From contig JAIYDS010000017.1 in the NCBI GenBank assembly GCA_027487385.1, positions 1 through 33,888 of the forward strand: a stretch of 33,888 nucleotides of DNA, written 5' to 3'. Shown in pieces: positions 22,269 to 29,526 of this stretch (positions are counted from its first letter, which is position 1; every line of letters begins with the position of its first letter). The stretch comes from Acetobacteraceae bacterium. Its GTDB lineage: Bacteria > Pseudomonadota > Alphaproteobacteria > Acetobacterales > Acetobacteraceae. The notes beneath the pieces were generated by a model. That model saw only the letters and a program-made list of their open reading frames with translations. It was not told the origin of the DNA and made no database searches. Position numbers and translations under genes: made by a program.

Positions 22269-23242
22269 GCCGCCTCCCGCAGCGGCACGCGCTGGTCGCT
22301 GATCTGGCCATAGGCCAGCTGCACATCCTCGGCGCTGAGCGCGCGGCCCTCATTTGCCGCGATCATCTGCGCCAGCAGGAAGGCCTTGTTGCAGCTGCGC
22401 AGCGCGCCGCCCTGCTTGGCCACCGCACGCAGCGCCAGGCGCACGCCCTTCTCCTCGACGCCCCAGGCATCGAGCAGCGCGTCCACATCCGCCTTCTTCG
22501 CCTCGCGCCGGTTCAGCCGCATGCCGACGCGGCTGTAGAGCTGTGCGTATTCCTGGCTGCGCCGGCCGCCCTCCAGCCGCCCGATCACGGCGGAATTGCC
22601 GACGAGGGCGATGCCGATCTCGGCCTGGTCATGGAAGGCGCGCAGCTGGTCCAGCATCTCCGTCGTCAGGTGCTGCGCCTCATCCACGATGATGAGCGCC
22701 CGCGTGCCGATGAGGCGCTGCTTGATGAGGCGCGCGATGCGATCCTGCCGGCCCACCTCCGTCACCCGCAGCTCATGCGCAATGGAGCCCAACAGGGCCG
22801 GGATGGTGCTGAGCGAGGGCTCGGCCACGATCTTGAAGACGTTGGGGTTGCGGCGCTTGTACTCGCAGGCGGCGCGGGTCTTCCCCACGCCGGGGGCGCC
22901 GGTCAGCACGCTGATATCGGGCATGTGCTGAGCGCGGTTCAGCAGCGCCATGAAGTCCTGCGCGGAGGGCGTCAGCACGAAGCCGAGATCGGGCGCGATG
23001 GCGCGGACGGCCTCGCGCTTCTCGGTCGAGGCGAGGTAGCGCTCCGCCTTCTCGGCGATGGGGCTGCCCTCACCCTGATAGGTGCCGCCCGCCCAGGCGC
23101 TGATCGTGCCCATCGGCACGCCGCTCTCAGCCGCGATATCCTTCCAGCGGAGATCCTTGCTGCTGCGATGCTCCAGCAGCCGCGTGCGGAGCAGCTGCTG
23201 CTCCTCCTGCGAATACTTGCGGCCGGTGACGTCATCTGACAT
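22265..23242 (-). CDS. transposition target-capture ATPase MuB
   Basis: The product of 325 aa has an N-terminal helix-turn-helix (IAAESGVPMGTISAWAGG, about residues 37-54) and an AAA+ domain. Walker A is 'TGAPGVGKT' at about 114-122 and Walker B 'ALIIVDEAQ' at about 182-190. A C-terminal helical domain follows. This is the MuB plan. MuB forms ATP-dependent filaments on target DNA, delivers targets to MuA and gives target immunity. The ATG at 23242 has AAAGGA eight bases upstream, which is preferred over a TTG two codons earlier. Confidence 0.94.
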   Translation of the reverse strand: MSDDVTGRKYSQEEQQLLRTRLLEHRSSKDLRWKDIAAESGVPMGTISAWAGGTYQGEGSPIAEKAERYLASTEKREAVRAIAPDLGFVLTPSAQDFMALLNRAQHMPDISVLTGAPGVGKTRAACEYKRRNPNVFKIVAEPSLSTIPALLGSIAHELRVTEVGRQDRIARLIKQRLIGTRALIIVDEAQHLTTEMLDQLRAFHDQAEIGIALVGNSAVIGRLEGGRRSQEYAQLYSRVGMRLNRREAKKADVDALLDAWGVEEKGVRLALRAVAKQGGALRSCNKAFLLAQMIAANEGRALSAEDVQLAYGQISDQRVPLREAA

Positions 23243-23272
23243 TCTCAAAATCCTTTCTGACCCGTGTTACTG

Positions 23273-23304
23273 ACGCCCCGGCACGCCAATGCCGGGGCGT
23301 TTTT
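23273..23304 (+). terminator. intrinsic terminator facing the plus strand, between MuA and MuB genes
   Basis: A perfect 10-bp stem (ACGCCCCGGC/GCCGGGGCGT) with an 8-base loop is followed on the plus strand by TTTTTC. The T-run exists only in the plus direction, opposite to the operon. Read on the minus strand the same hairpin lacks a U-run. It lies in the only real gap (106 bp) inside the core of the early operon. Confidence 0.75.
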
Positions 23305-23348
23305 CGTTCCCCCCGGCAGCCGTCGAAGACGGCGCGAGGGGGCAGCCA

Positions 23349-25295
23349 TCACTCGTCTTCTTCTTCGACGATCCTGAAATTCCGCAGCGGCTGGGCGCGC
23401 AGCGCGTCCATCACGCGGTCGCTCTCCTCCTCCCGCTCCTCGCGCGGCAGCGCCTTGAGCGCGGTATTCCCGGCGAAGATCGGCTGCACCACGCGCGCCT
23501 CCGGCGGCTCGGCCGCCTCGATCTGCGGGAGCTTGCGGGCGACCTCGGCGATGGACATGCGGTTCAGCGCCTCGGCGCCCTGGCGCGTGGCGCGCAGATA
23601 CTGCTTCCAGCGGCGGGCCTGATCCTGCGCGGCGGAGACGGAATTGAAGCCGGCCGCCTCCAGGCACTCGGCGGCGCCCAGGTAGCGGCCATCGGCGGCG
23701 TAGATGTGCAGCGGCTCGGCCAGGGCGTCGGGGTCGAAGCGGGCCACCACCTGGCTGCCGCGCTGGGCGTGCAGGAATTCCGCCCAGTAGCGGTTGCCGT
23801 AGAGGTGGATGGCGCCGTCCTGCGCGCGCGGGCGCACCGCCTCGGCCGCCAGCAGCCAGAGGCGCCGCTGCTCGGCCGAGGCGCGCTGGATGGGCGAGAC
23901 GGCGTAGGAGGCGGCGAATGTCTCGTCGAAACTGCGGCCGGCGCAGATGGGCGAGCGGCGGCCGGCGCGGGCATTGTGCTCCGCGATTTCCTCGCTGATC
24001 ACGCGCAGGAACTCATCCAGCGGCACGGCGGCCTTGCCGTAATTGTCGGGCTTGGCGGTGGGGCTGTTGCCGGTATAGGCGCCGGCGAAGGCCGGGTGCT
24101 TGGCGGCATCCTGCGCCAGGTCCCGGAAGGCGCGCTCGATGGGCTTGGCCTGGCCGTGATAGGGCGTGGTCCAATGGACCTCCACGCCCATGGTGGTCAT
24201 CAGCCCCTCGGGCTCCTCATCCTTCACCTTGAAGCGGTAGCGGGTCTTCTGCCCGCCCGTGATGCGCTTGGCGGCGAATTCCCGGCCATTGTCGAGCCAG
24301 CAGAGGCGGGGGATGCCGAAGCTCTCCACCATGTCGCCGAAGGCCAGCCGCACCGCGTGCCAGGAGAGCGCGACATCCACCCGGAAGGAGAGGATCTTGC
24401 CGCTGTAGAGATCCTGGAAGGCCACCATGTGGGGGCGGCCGATGGTGCCATCCGGCCAGCGCACGAAGACATCCCAGGTGTGGCCATCGGCGTTGACGGC
24501 TTCGAGGGCGTGGAAGACGCCGCGGTCCCGCTGCTGGGCGGGGAACATGCGGCGCAGCGCATCCACGCCATCGCGCAGCAGCACGCGCTGGTGCTCGGGG
24601 ATGGCCATCATGCGGCGGTGCAGGGTGCGCTCGGCCGGGATGGTCCAGCCCTCGGTGGCGGCGACGCGCTGCAGGCGGCGGTAGCAGGCGGTGAAATTGG
24701 GGCGCTCGGGGCGGAGGAAATCGCCCTTGAGCATCTCCCAGGCTTCCTCGGGGAGATCGGCGCTTTCGCGCCCGCCCGCGTGGCGCGGGGCCAGGGCGGG
24801 CAGCCAATCCTCGCGCGCCAGGCCGTGCGTCAGCTTGGCCCATTCATAGAGGCTGGAGAGCGCGATCTTCTGCTCGGCCGCGATCATCTGCATGGCCTGC
24901 ACCCGGCGCTCGCCCGCGCGGACCAGCGTCTCGACGGCGTCCAGCGCCTTGAGGCGGGCCTCGGCCTTGGCCTTCTTCGTGCTGGGCTGGCGGGCGTACC
25001 AGTCCCACAGGCCCTCCGCAGCCGCGTGGGCGGGCTCCTGGGCGGCCTGATGCTCGGCGAAGGCGAGCTTGGCGCGGGCCACCATGGGCAGGACGGCCAG
25101 GTGGTACTCGACACCGCCGCCGCGCCCGGCACGCTGCCGCCAATGCGTGCCTTCCCAGGCGGGGCGCTGCCAGTCCTGGCGCTCGGCGAGGTCCGTAATG
25201 CCGCGTTTCGTGGTAGGCAGGCCGGGCAGCGCCAGCGCGGCCAGCTCCGCTGCGGAAAACCACTCGCAAGCGATGGTCTGGCCGTCGCGCGGCAT
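23349..25295 (-). CDS. DDE transposase MuA
   Basis: The 648-aa product matches MuA in length (Mu 663) and layout. The N-terminus has the winged-helix DNA-binding part (FSAAELAALALPGLPTTKRGI). The catalytic core carries Asp270 (NADGHTW), Asp335 (WLDNGREF) and Glu387 (KPIERAF), against D269, D336 and E392 in Mu. 'TTPYHGQAKPIERAFRDL' is the conserved block around the Glu. The C-terminus is acidic (REEREEESDRVM to VEEEDE), where MuA contacts MuB and ClpX. It integrates and replicates the phage by transposition. No damage is seen. Confidence 0.96.
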   Translation of the reverse strand: MPRDGQTIACEWFSAAELAALALPGLPTTKRGITDLAERQDWQRPAWEGTHWRQRAGRGGGVEYHLAVLPMVARAKLAFAEHQAAQEPAHAAAEGLWDWYARQPSTKKAKAEARLKALDAVETLVRAGERRVQAMQMIAAEQKIALSSLYEWAKLTHGLAREDWLPALAPRHAGGRESADLPEEAWEMLKGDFLRPERPNFTACYRRLQRVAATEGWTIPAERTLHRRMMAIPEHQRVLLRDGVDALRRMFPAQQRDRGVFHALEAVNADGHTWDVFVRWPDGTIGRPHMVAFQDLYSGKILSFRVDVALSWHAVRLAFGDMVESFGIPRLCWLDNGREFAAKRITGGQKTRYRFKVKDEEPEGLMTTMGVEVHWTTPYHGQAKPIERAFRDLAQDAAKHPAFAGAYTGNSPTAKPDNYGKAAVPLDEFLRVISEEIAEHNARAGRRSPICAGRSFDETFAASYAVSPIQRASAEQRRLWLLAAEAVRPRAQDGAIHLYGNRYWAEFLHAQRGSQVVARFDPDALAEPLHIYAADGRYLGAAECLEAAGFNSVSAAQDQARRWKQYLRATRQGAEALNRMSIAEVARKLPQIEAAEPPEARVVQPIFAGNTALKALPREEREEESDRVMDALRAQPLRNFRIVEEEDE

Positions 25296-25744
25296 CAGAG
25301 GCCCCCCTCCGCCCGCGCCTTGCGCGCGAGCGCATCGCGCCGACGGCGCAGCTCGTCTTCCTGCTCGCGGATGGCGGCCATCTCGATCAGCGGCACGTGG
25401 CGGCGCTCGATGACGGCCCAGCCGAAGGGCTCGGCCAGCAGCTCCAGCAGGCGGCGATCGCCCGTGGCCTGGACCAGGGCGAGGAAGCGCGAGAGGCCGA
25501 TCGGATGGTCCTGTCGCGCCACGCTGGCATAGGCGTTCAGCATGTTCAGCGAGACCTTCTCGCCCAGCCAGGCGCTCATCCGCCCCGCGATTTCCTCGCG
25601 GGTGAACTTGCTGTCCTGCAGGGCAACGGAGACGGCGCGGGCGATCCGCGCCTCCAGCGTGGCGCCGCGCACCTGCTCAGGCGCGAAGGCGGCCACCGGC
25701 TCGGGCGGGGTCCAGTCCAGCAGGTCGGGCTGGCGGGGCGCCAT
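25295..25744 (-). CDS. hypothetical early protein upstream of MuA
   Basis: This 149-aa protein (MAPRQPDLLDWTPPEPVAAF) has the segment 'RIARAVSVALQDSKFTREEIAGRMSAWLGEKVSLNMLNAYASVAR', which reads as a helix-turn-helix. It ends in a charged helix (EQEDELRRRRDALARKARAE). The family is common directly before MuA in Mu-like phages of alphaproteobacteria. Its function is not known to me. ATG 25744 was chosen, although an in-frame ATG at 25807 exists. Confidence 0.8.
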   Translation of the reverse strand: MAPRQPDLLDWTPPEPVAAFAPEQVRGATLEARIARAVSVALQDSKFTREEIAGRMSAWLGEKVSLNMLNAYASVARQDHPIGLSRFLALVQATGDRRLLELLAEPFGWAVIERRHVPLIEMAAIREQEDELRRRRDALARKARAEGGL

Positions 25745-25834
25745 CAGGCGGCCATCCGGCGGGCAGGAAGCGCGTGACTTCCCGCCCGCCGCTGCCCCAC
25801 CATCCATGTCCCCCGACGATGGATGGAGAGAGTG

Positions 25835-26062
25835 ATGAGTGAGGAATTGGAAGCGCGTGTGGCCGCGCTGGAAGCCAGGTGTGCCGAACTAGAAGGCATC
25901 GCCCAACGCGCTTTGGGGGAGGCTATGTTCGCCGGGCTCTTCGCGCCGAACGTCATCATCAGCCAGGCGCGCGCGGGCACGCTCAACATCGAGGCCATTC
26001 GTATGGTCATCGATCAGACGAGCCTGATTTGTGAGCGGGAGGGGAGCGCTTTCCTGCGATGA
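25835..26062 (+). CDS. small coiled-coil protein, antisense to the early operon
   Basis: This 75-aa protein (MSEELEARVAALEARCAELEG) begins with a clear coiled coil and continues 'MFAGLFAPNVIISQARAG' and 'IRMVIDQTSLICEREG'. GGAGAG lies five bases before the ATG, a better site than most genes here have. It runs against the operon within the interval between the small membrane protein and the MuA-proximal gene. No family recognised. It may be an independent accessory gene or a regulator. Confidence 0.65.
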   Translation: MSEELEARVAALEARCAELEGIAQRALGEAMFAGLFAPNVIISQARAGTLNIEAIRMVIDQTSLICEREGSAFLR

Positions 26063-26173
26063 AGCCTGCGTTTGAAATCGCACGTTCTCGCGCCGAAGCC
26101 TCTCTTCGACTTTTGCCACCAGTTCCGCCTGAACCTCGTTGAACCAGGCCGCCGAAAGCATGGTCGTGTTCAC
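25889..26173 (-). CDS. possible early ORF overlapping the antisense gene
   Basis: A GTG at 26173 overlaps the stop of the 44-aa membrane peptide (GTGA), and the frame runs to 25889 (94 aa). The first 40 residues (LSAAWFNEVQAELVAKVEER) look like protein. The rest lies opposite the plus-strand gene and reads like its shadow. It may be a truncated gene whose 3' end was replaced by the antisense insert. Confidence 0.35.
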   Translation of the reverse strand: MNTTMLSAAWFNEVQAELVAKVEERLRRENVRFQTQASSQESAPLPLTNQARLIDDHTNGLDVERARARLADDDVRREEPGEHSLPQSALGDAF

Positions 26174-26304
26174 GCCCCGCCCTCCAGCGCCCAGCCCAGG
26201 ATCGCGAGGGCCCAGAGCAGCGCCCAGACGCAGACCGGGACGACGATGCCGCCGCCGATCAGCACCTGCCACCAGCGGATCGGGCGGAAATCGGCCTCAC
26301 GCAT
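26170..26304 (-). CDS. 44-aa membrane peptide
   Basis: The frame reads MREADFRPIRWWQVLIGGG and continues as a strongly hydrophobic helix (IVVPVCVWALLWALAILGWAL), ending EGGA. It overlaps the end of the preceding gene by 8 bp (ATGCGTGA). One membrane span with a basic, Trp-flanked start suggests cytoplasmic N-terminus. Function is unknown. Confidence 0.6.
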   Translation of the reverse strand: MREADFRPIRWWQVLIGGGIVVPVCVWALLWALAILGWALEGGA

Positions 26305-26671
26305 GGTGGCGCTCCATCTCGCCCTCGGTCAGGCTCGGCGCCGCGCGGTCTTGCGCGGCCAGGCTCTCCGCCAGCAGGCAGGCGAGGCGCCCGATGGTCG
26401 GCCCCTCCATCACCAGATCCAACGCCAGGGCGGGCCAGAGCTGGATGCCCAGCGCCTCTTCCAGCGCCTCGAACAATTCGAGGATGTCCTGGCCGCGCAG
26501 CAGCAGATCGGTCGAGAGATCCGTGTGGCCGAGAAGGCGGCGGCCGCCCTCGTTCATGGCCTGGCCGTTGATCGCATCGCCAACGATGCGCACCAGGTCA
26601 TCGTGGCAGTAGCGATCCGAGGGGGTGGTGATGCTGCCAGCCGCGTGCAGCTGCGCGTGAGCGGCGCTCAT
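26297..26671 (-). CDS. acyl-carrier-protein-like early protein
   Basis: The 124-aa product (MSAAHAQLHAAGSITTPSDR) has a central part like an acyl carrier fold (DUF1493-type): 'LSTDLLLRGQDILELFEALEEALGIQL' followed by a fourth-helix pattern 'EGPTIGRLACLLAESLA'. The DSL serine that carries phosphopantetheine is replaced (RGQ at that place), so it cannot work as a normal carrier. The similarity is weak. Start overlaps the ParB-like gene stop by ATGA. Confidence 0.55.
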   Translation of the reverse strand: MSAAHAQLHAAGSITTPSDRYCHDDLVRIVGDAINGQAMNEGGRRLLGHTDLSTDLLLRGQDILELFEALEEALGIQLWPALALDLVMEGPTIGRLACLLAESLAAQDRAAPSLTEGEMERHHA

Positions 26672-27564
26672 GCCGCCCTCCCGATGGCGCCCAGCACCCG
26701 GTCCTCATCCGAGAGCTTCCCCTCCAGCAGCTCCACCGCCAGCGCCTGGGCGGCCGCGTCGCTGCTCATCAGGTGGCCCAGGAACATGTCCCGCGCGCGC
26801 TTGGGCGCCTTGCGCCAGGCGGTCATCAGCCGGGCCAGGTGCTCATCATCGGCCGAGCGCGCGGGGTTCAGCCGGGGCTCCACCTCGGCGAGCGCGGCGG
26901 CGATGTTGCGGGCGGGTTCTGCCTCCCGCGTCAGGGCGGCCACCAGCTTGGCGCGGATGGCGGGCGCGGCCTTGGCGAGCGCATCCAGGGTGGCGCCATG
27001 GTCCGCCCAGCGGCTGGCGGCGAGGCGCGCGCGCAGCTCCGGCTCGATCCGGGCGCGCATGAGGTAGGTGCGCACCTGGCGGTCCGAGACGCCGAGCTTC
27101 TTGGCGGTTTCGGCGGCGAAGCTTTCGCGGCCGGGGAGCAAATGGAAGTTTTCTTCCGCTTGCTTCGACTTCCGATCCCCGCCGTGCTTCGCCTCGGGGA
27201 AGAGCGCCTCATAGATCGCTTTGCGCTTGGCCAGGAACACCGCGCGGTCCAACTCGGAAAGCTCGCGCCGCAGCAGGTTCTCATCCACCTCCAGCAACTC
27301 GGCCTGCAGCTCGTCGCCGGTGAAGATGATGGCCTGCAGGCTGGCCAGCCCGGCCACCCGCGCCGCGCTGTGGCGGTGGGCGCCCGCGATCAGGCGGTGG
27401 CACCCGCGGGAATCGGCGGGGCCGACCTGGATGGGGGTGTGCTGGCCCGTCTCGGCCATGCTGGCGGCGAGCAATTCGACATAATCGGCATCCACCGCCC
27501 GCAGGCGGTTGGCGACAATGATGCGCTCCAATGGAATTTCGAGAATTTGTGAGGACATGTTCAC
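26668..27564 (-). CDS. ParB/Srx-domain early protein
   Basis: The 298-aa product has a ParB N-terminal (CTPase/nuclease-type) domain: 'IPLERIIVANRLRAVDADYVELLAASMAETGQHTPIQV' and the 'LIAGAHRHSAARVAG' motif at about residues 57-71. A helix-turn-helix (FAAETAKKLGVSDRQVRTYLMRARI) follows, then a long helical C-terminus. Phage copies between ner and MuA are common in alphaproteobacterial Mu-like phages. A role in DNA binding is clear, but the biological role is not. ATGA overlap links it to ner. Confidence 0.88.
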   Translation of the reverse strand: MNMSSQILEIPLERIIVANRLRAVDADYVELLAASMAETGQHTPIQVGPADSRGCHRLIAGAHRHSAARVAGLASLQAIIFTGDELQAELLEVDENLLRRELSELDRAVFLAKRKAIYEALFPEAKHGGDRKSKQAEENFHLLPGRESFAAETAKKLGVSDRQVRTYLMRARIEPELRARLAASRWADHGATLDALAKAAPAIRAKLVAALTREAEPARNIAAALAEVEPRLNPARSADDEHLARLMTAWRKAPKRARDMFLGHLMSSDAAAQALAVELLEGKLSDEDRVLGAIGRAA

Positions 27565-27869
27565 GCAGCGCTCCGGATTTGACGGTGTGCAGGGCGCCGG
27601 GCCGGGCTATCGTCCGCGGCGATGGAGGGCGGCCTCCGGACACCGTCAGGCGTCCAGCGGTCCGGCCACAGGGCATGCGGGGTGACTTCCAGCTCTGCCG
27701 CGATACGCGCTTCGAGGCCTGGCCAGCAGGAGCCGGGATTGAGGGCCACGCTGATCGCGGAGGGGTGGTAGCCCCAGGCTTTGGAGAGAGCTTCCAGGGA
27801 GCGGTGCTTCTTCCGCAGCGCGCCCTTGATGTCCTCCCGATGCCAGCCCTTGGGCTGCTGCTCTGCCAT
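27561..27869 (-). CDS. ner: Ner-like early repressor
   Basis: The 102-aa product begins MAEQQPKGWHREDIKGALRKK and continues 'SLEALSKAWGYHPSAISVALN', 'WPGLEARIAAELEVTPHALWP', the full Ner/SfsB helix-turn-helix pattern. Mu Ner turns down early and repressor promoters after induction. It is the first gene of the early operon, divergent from the repressor gene. It is longer than Mu Ner (75 aa) because of a Pro/Arg-rich tail after residue 72. Confidence 0.93.
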   Translation of the reverse strand: MAEQQPKGWHREDIKGALRKKHRSLEALSKAWGYHPSAISVALNPGSCWPGLEARIAAELEVTPHALWPDRWTPDGVRRPPSIAADDSPARRPAHRQIRSAA

Positions 27870-28047
27870 TCACCCCACCCCTCTGGTGCGCGCCCGCGCG
27901 CCAGCGGCGCGGGACGAAAATTCGTGTTCCTGAGACGGAACATAGACGAAATTTCGATGTCATCAAGCGAGAAATCGCTTCCCAGTTCGGCCTTGCGGAA
28001 TTCCGATGCGGGAAGGCGGCTAAGCTTTTGTGGAGGCTTGGTTATTC
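27870..28047. promoter_or_regulatory. early control region between ner and repressor genes
   Basis: The interval is AT-richer than the flanks and packed with dyads: ACGAAAATTCGT (27914-27925, one central mismatch), TGTTCC-N6-GGAACA (27925-27942), CGAAATTTCG (27947-27956) and AAGCGA-gaaa-TCGCTT (27965-27980). In Mu the equivalent region holds Pe, Pc and the operators bound by repressor and Ner, plus the transposition enhancer. Assignment of each dyad to a protein is not possible from sequence. Confidence 0.65.
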
Positions 28048-28803
28048 ATGGCGGTTGCCGCGAAAAATCGTCCTGATACGCGACTTCCCAGTTCCGGCGT
28101 GGATCTGGGAAGCGAAAAACGGGCGGAGCGCCTGCGCGAGGCTGTTCAAGCGGCCGGAGGCACCGCGGAAGTGGCGAAGCTCACCGGAATTCCGCAGAGC
28201 ACGCTGAGCGGCTATCTCACCGGCGGAGAAATGAAGCTCTCAAACACCACGGCCATCGCCGCGGCTACCGGCGTCCGCCTGGAATGGCTCGCCACCGGCG
28301 CCGGTCCGATGCTCCCCGATGGCACTGGCTTCGCCGAGGAACCCGCGGCCTTCGCCGCCGCGATCCCCCGTCCGGCCCCCTCCGACGATGTACTGATCTC
28401 GCGCTATGACGCCCGCGCCGCGGCCGGCCTGGTCGCGACCGAGAACACCAGCTACCCGGTCGAAAAAGTGCTGTTTTCCGGGGATTTCATCCGCAACAAG
28501 CTGCGCCGGAAGCCCGAACACCTGGCCCTGATCGAATGCGCCGGGGACAGCATGGAGCCCACCCTCCTCAACGGGGATGAGCTGCTGGTGGACACCTCTC
28601 CCACCAACATCCGCCACGGCTCAATCTACATCCTTCGCGTCGGCGGCGCCCTCATGGCCAAGCGCATACAGCCCCGACTGGACGGCACCGTGATGATCCT
28701 GAGCGACAATCCGAGATACCCGCCCGAGGTCCTCACTCCATCGGACGCCACGCCGCTGGACGTGGTCGGAGAGGTCCTCTGGCGCAGCGGCACCCTGCGC
28801 TGA
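28048..28803 (+). CDS. S24-type phage repressor (LexA/CI-like)
   Basis: The 251-aa product has an N-terminal helix-turn-helix (TAEVAKLTGIPQSTLSGYLTGG, about residues 39-60) and a C-terminal S24 autoprotease domain. Ser168 in 'GDSMEPT' and Lys205 in 'ALMAKRI' form the expected dyad. The cleavage site is probably the 'AAAG' stretch near residues 124-127 (RAAAGL). Such repressors are inactivated by RecA during the SOS response, so this prophage may be SOS-inducible, unlike Mu, whose repressor has no protease. GGAGG lies 11 bases before ATG 28048. A GTG at 28030 is an alternative. Confidence 0.92.
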   Translation: MAVAAKNRPDTRLPSSGVDLGSEKRAERLREAVQAAGGTAEVAKLTGIPQSTLSGYLTGGEMKLSNTTAIAAATGVRLEWLATGAGPMLPDGTGFAEEPAAFAAAIPRPAPSDDVLISRYDARAAAGLVATENTSYPVEKVLFSGDFIRNKLRRKPEHLALIECAGDSMEPTLLNGDELLVDTSPTNIRHGSIYILRVGGALMAKRIQPRLDGTVMILSDNPRYPPEVLTPSDATPLDVVGEVLWRSGTLR

Positions 28804-28866
28804 GCCCCCGTTTTAGAAGCCTCTAAGAGCCTCTTCACCAGCCGCCGGCCATTTCCGATTTCTGTT

Positions 28867-28955
28867 GGCGAAACCCAATTTTTCAGGCTGATTTCCGGAA
28901 TTGGGTTTGCTGACTGCAGGCGCCGCTCGCCAGGGCGAAAACCAAATTTTTTCGG
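28867..28955. repeat. transposase-site-like repeats near the prophage end
   Basis: GGCGAAACCCAATTTTTCAGG (28867-28887) and its near copy at 28934-28955 (GGCGAAAACCAAATTTTTTC then GG) are direct repeats. AATTGGGTTT (28899-28908) is an exact inverted copy of AAACCCAATT (28871-28880). Two direct and one inverted site within about 150 bp of the end match the L1/L2/L3 arrangement of MuA binding sites in kind. Binding is inferred. Confidence 0.6.
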
Positions 28956-28960
28956 TCGCT

Positions 28961-29000
28961 TATCCCGGATCATCCCGCGTCATCCCGGTTGATCCCGGAT
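28961..29000. repeat. four tandem 10-bp repeats (NATCCCGNNT)
   Basis: Four contiguous units, TATCCCGGAT, CATCCCGCGT, CATCCCGGTT and GATCCCGGAT, repeat at exactly one helical turn. They lie at or next to the prophage boundary. Six core bases (ATCCCG) and the final T are invariant. Confidence 0.8.
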
Positions 29001-29021
29001 TTCCGGTTTCAAATGTCGGTC

Positions 29022-29482
29022 ATCACCGGCCCTCGGCGGATCGCCGCCGCGTGCTGGATGGGATTTTCCATGTGGCCCTCACCCGTTGCGTCTGGGCGGA
29101 GATGCCGGCCCGCTTCGGCAAGCCCGACACGGCGCGGCGGCAGTTGCGGCGCTGGATGAAGGCGGGCGTGCTGGATCTCTGGCTCGTCTCGGCGGCGAGC
29201 GAGGCGTTCGAGAGTCTCCGCGAGCGGATCTGCCGGGCCTGGCGCCGGGTGGCGCGCGGGGCCACGATCAGCTCGCTCCTGCTCGCGAAGAATCTCGGCC
29301 TATGGGCGGCCCTGCCCTGCGCGCCCTGCCACCTGCCCGATCCGACTTTGTCCGAAATGGTCAAGAAGCTGGTGGATCGGCATATCCGCGACCCCTGGGC
29401 GGCGCCGCGGGGCTTCTTTGGCCTGGCTGGACGGCTGCTGAAACAGGCCGGCGGGAATATGCGGCGCTGGCGGGTGCGGTGA
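29022..29482 (+). pseudogene. 5'-truncated transposase-like gene (DUF4096 type)
   Basis: The plus frame resumes a recognisable family at 'RPSADRRRVLDGIFHVALTR' and continues 'VWAEMPARFGK', 'RRQLRRWMKAGVLDLWLVSA'. This matches the IS4/5-type DUF4096 N-terminal domain but lacks its first 30 to 40 residues (the 'LTD.EW..L.PLLP' part). Upstream in-frame sequence does not look like protein and belongs to the prophage end. The likely cause is insertion of the prophage into this gene. The C-terminal part (GLAGRLLKQAGGNMRRWRV) is intact and ends at 29482. Confidence 0.65.
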
Positions 29483-29526
29483 GGCGGACGCCGCGTCAAC
29501 TCCGCATGGGGCTCAGCGCGCTCCGG

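Larger units (their letters stand above)
1..29015. mobile_element. Mu-like transposable prophage, incomplete at the left edge
   Basis: Gene content and order match phage Mu from repressor to tape measure, reversed in this window. MuA and MuB homologues, Ner, Gam, GemA, a Mor/C-like activator, gp25 to gp29, F, G, I and the contractile-tail genes are all present and look intact. The right boundary (the Mu 'left end') must lie after the repressor stop at 28803 and before about 29022, where a host transposase-like protein family resumes. The exact terminal dinucleotide cannot be fixed from one end. The left part, including baseplate and tail fibre genes, is outside the window. Confidence 0.93.
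28804..29021. other. prophage end region (Mu attL equivalent)
   Basis: No gene is convincing here. The region holds three related AT-centred motifs and a set of tandem 10-bp repeats (see separate entries). A Mu-type end would read CA on the plus strand at the boundary. CA dinucleotides at 28971, 28981, 29010 and 29021 are candidates. Confidence 0.6.

Noticed and set aside
28961..29000. CRISPR array
   Set aside because: The repeats are 10-bp tandem units without spacers. No CRISPR-like repeat-spacer pattern was seen anywhere in the window.
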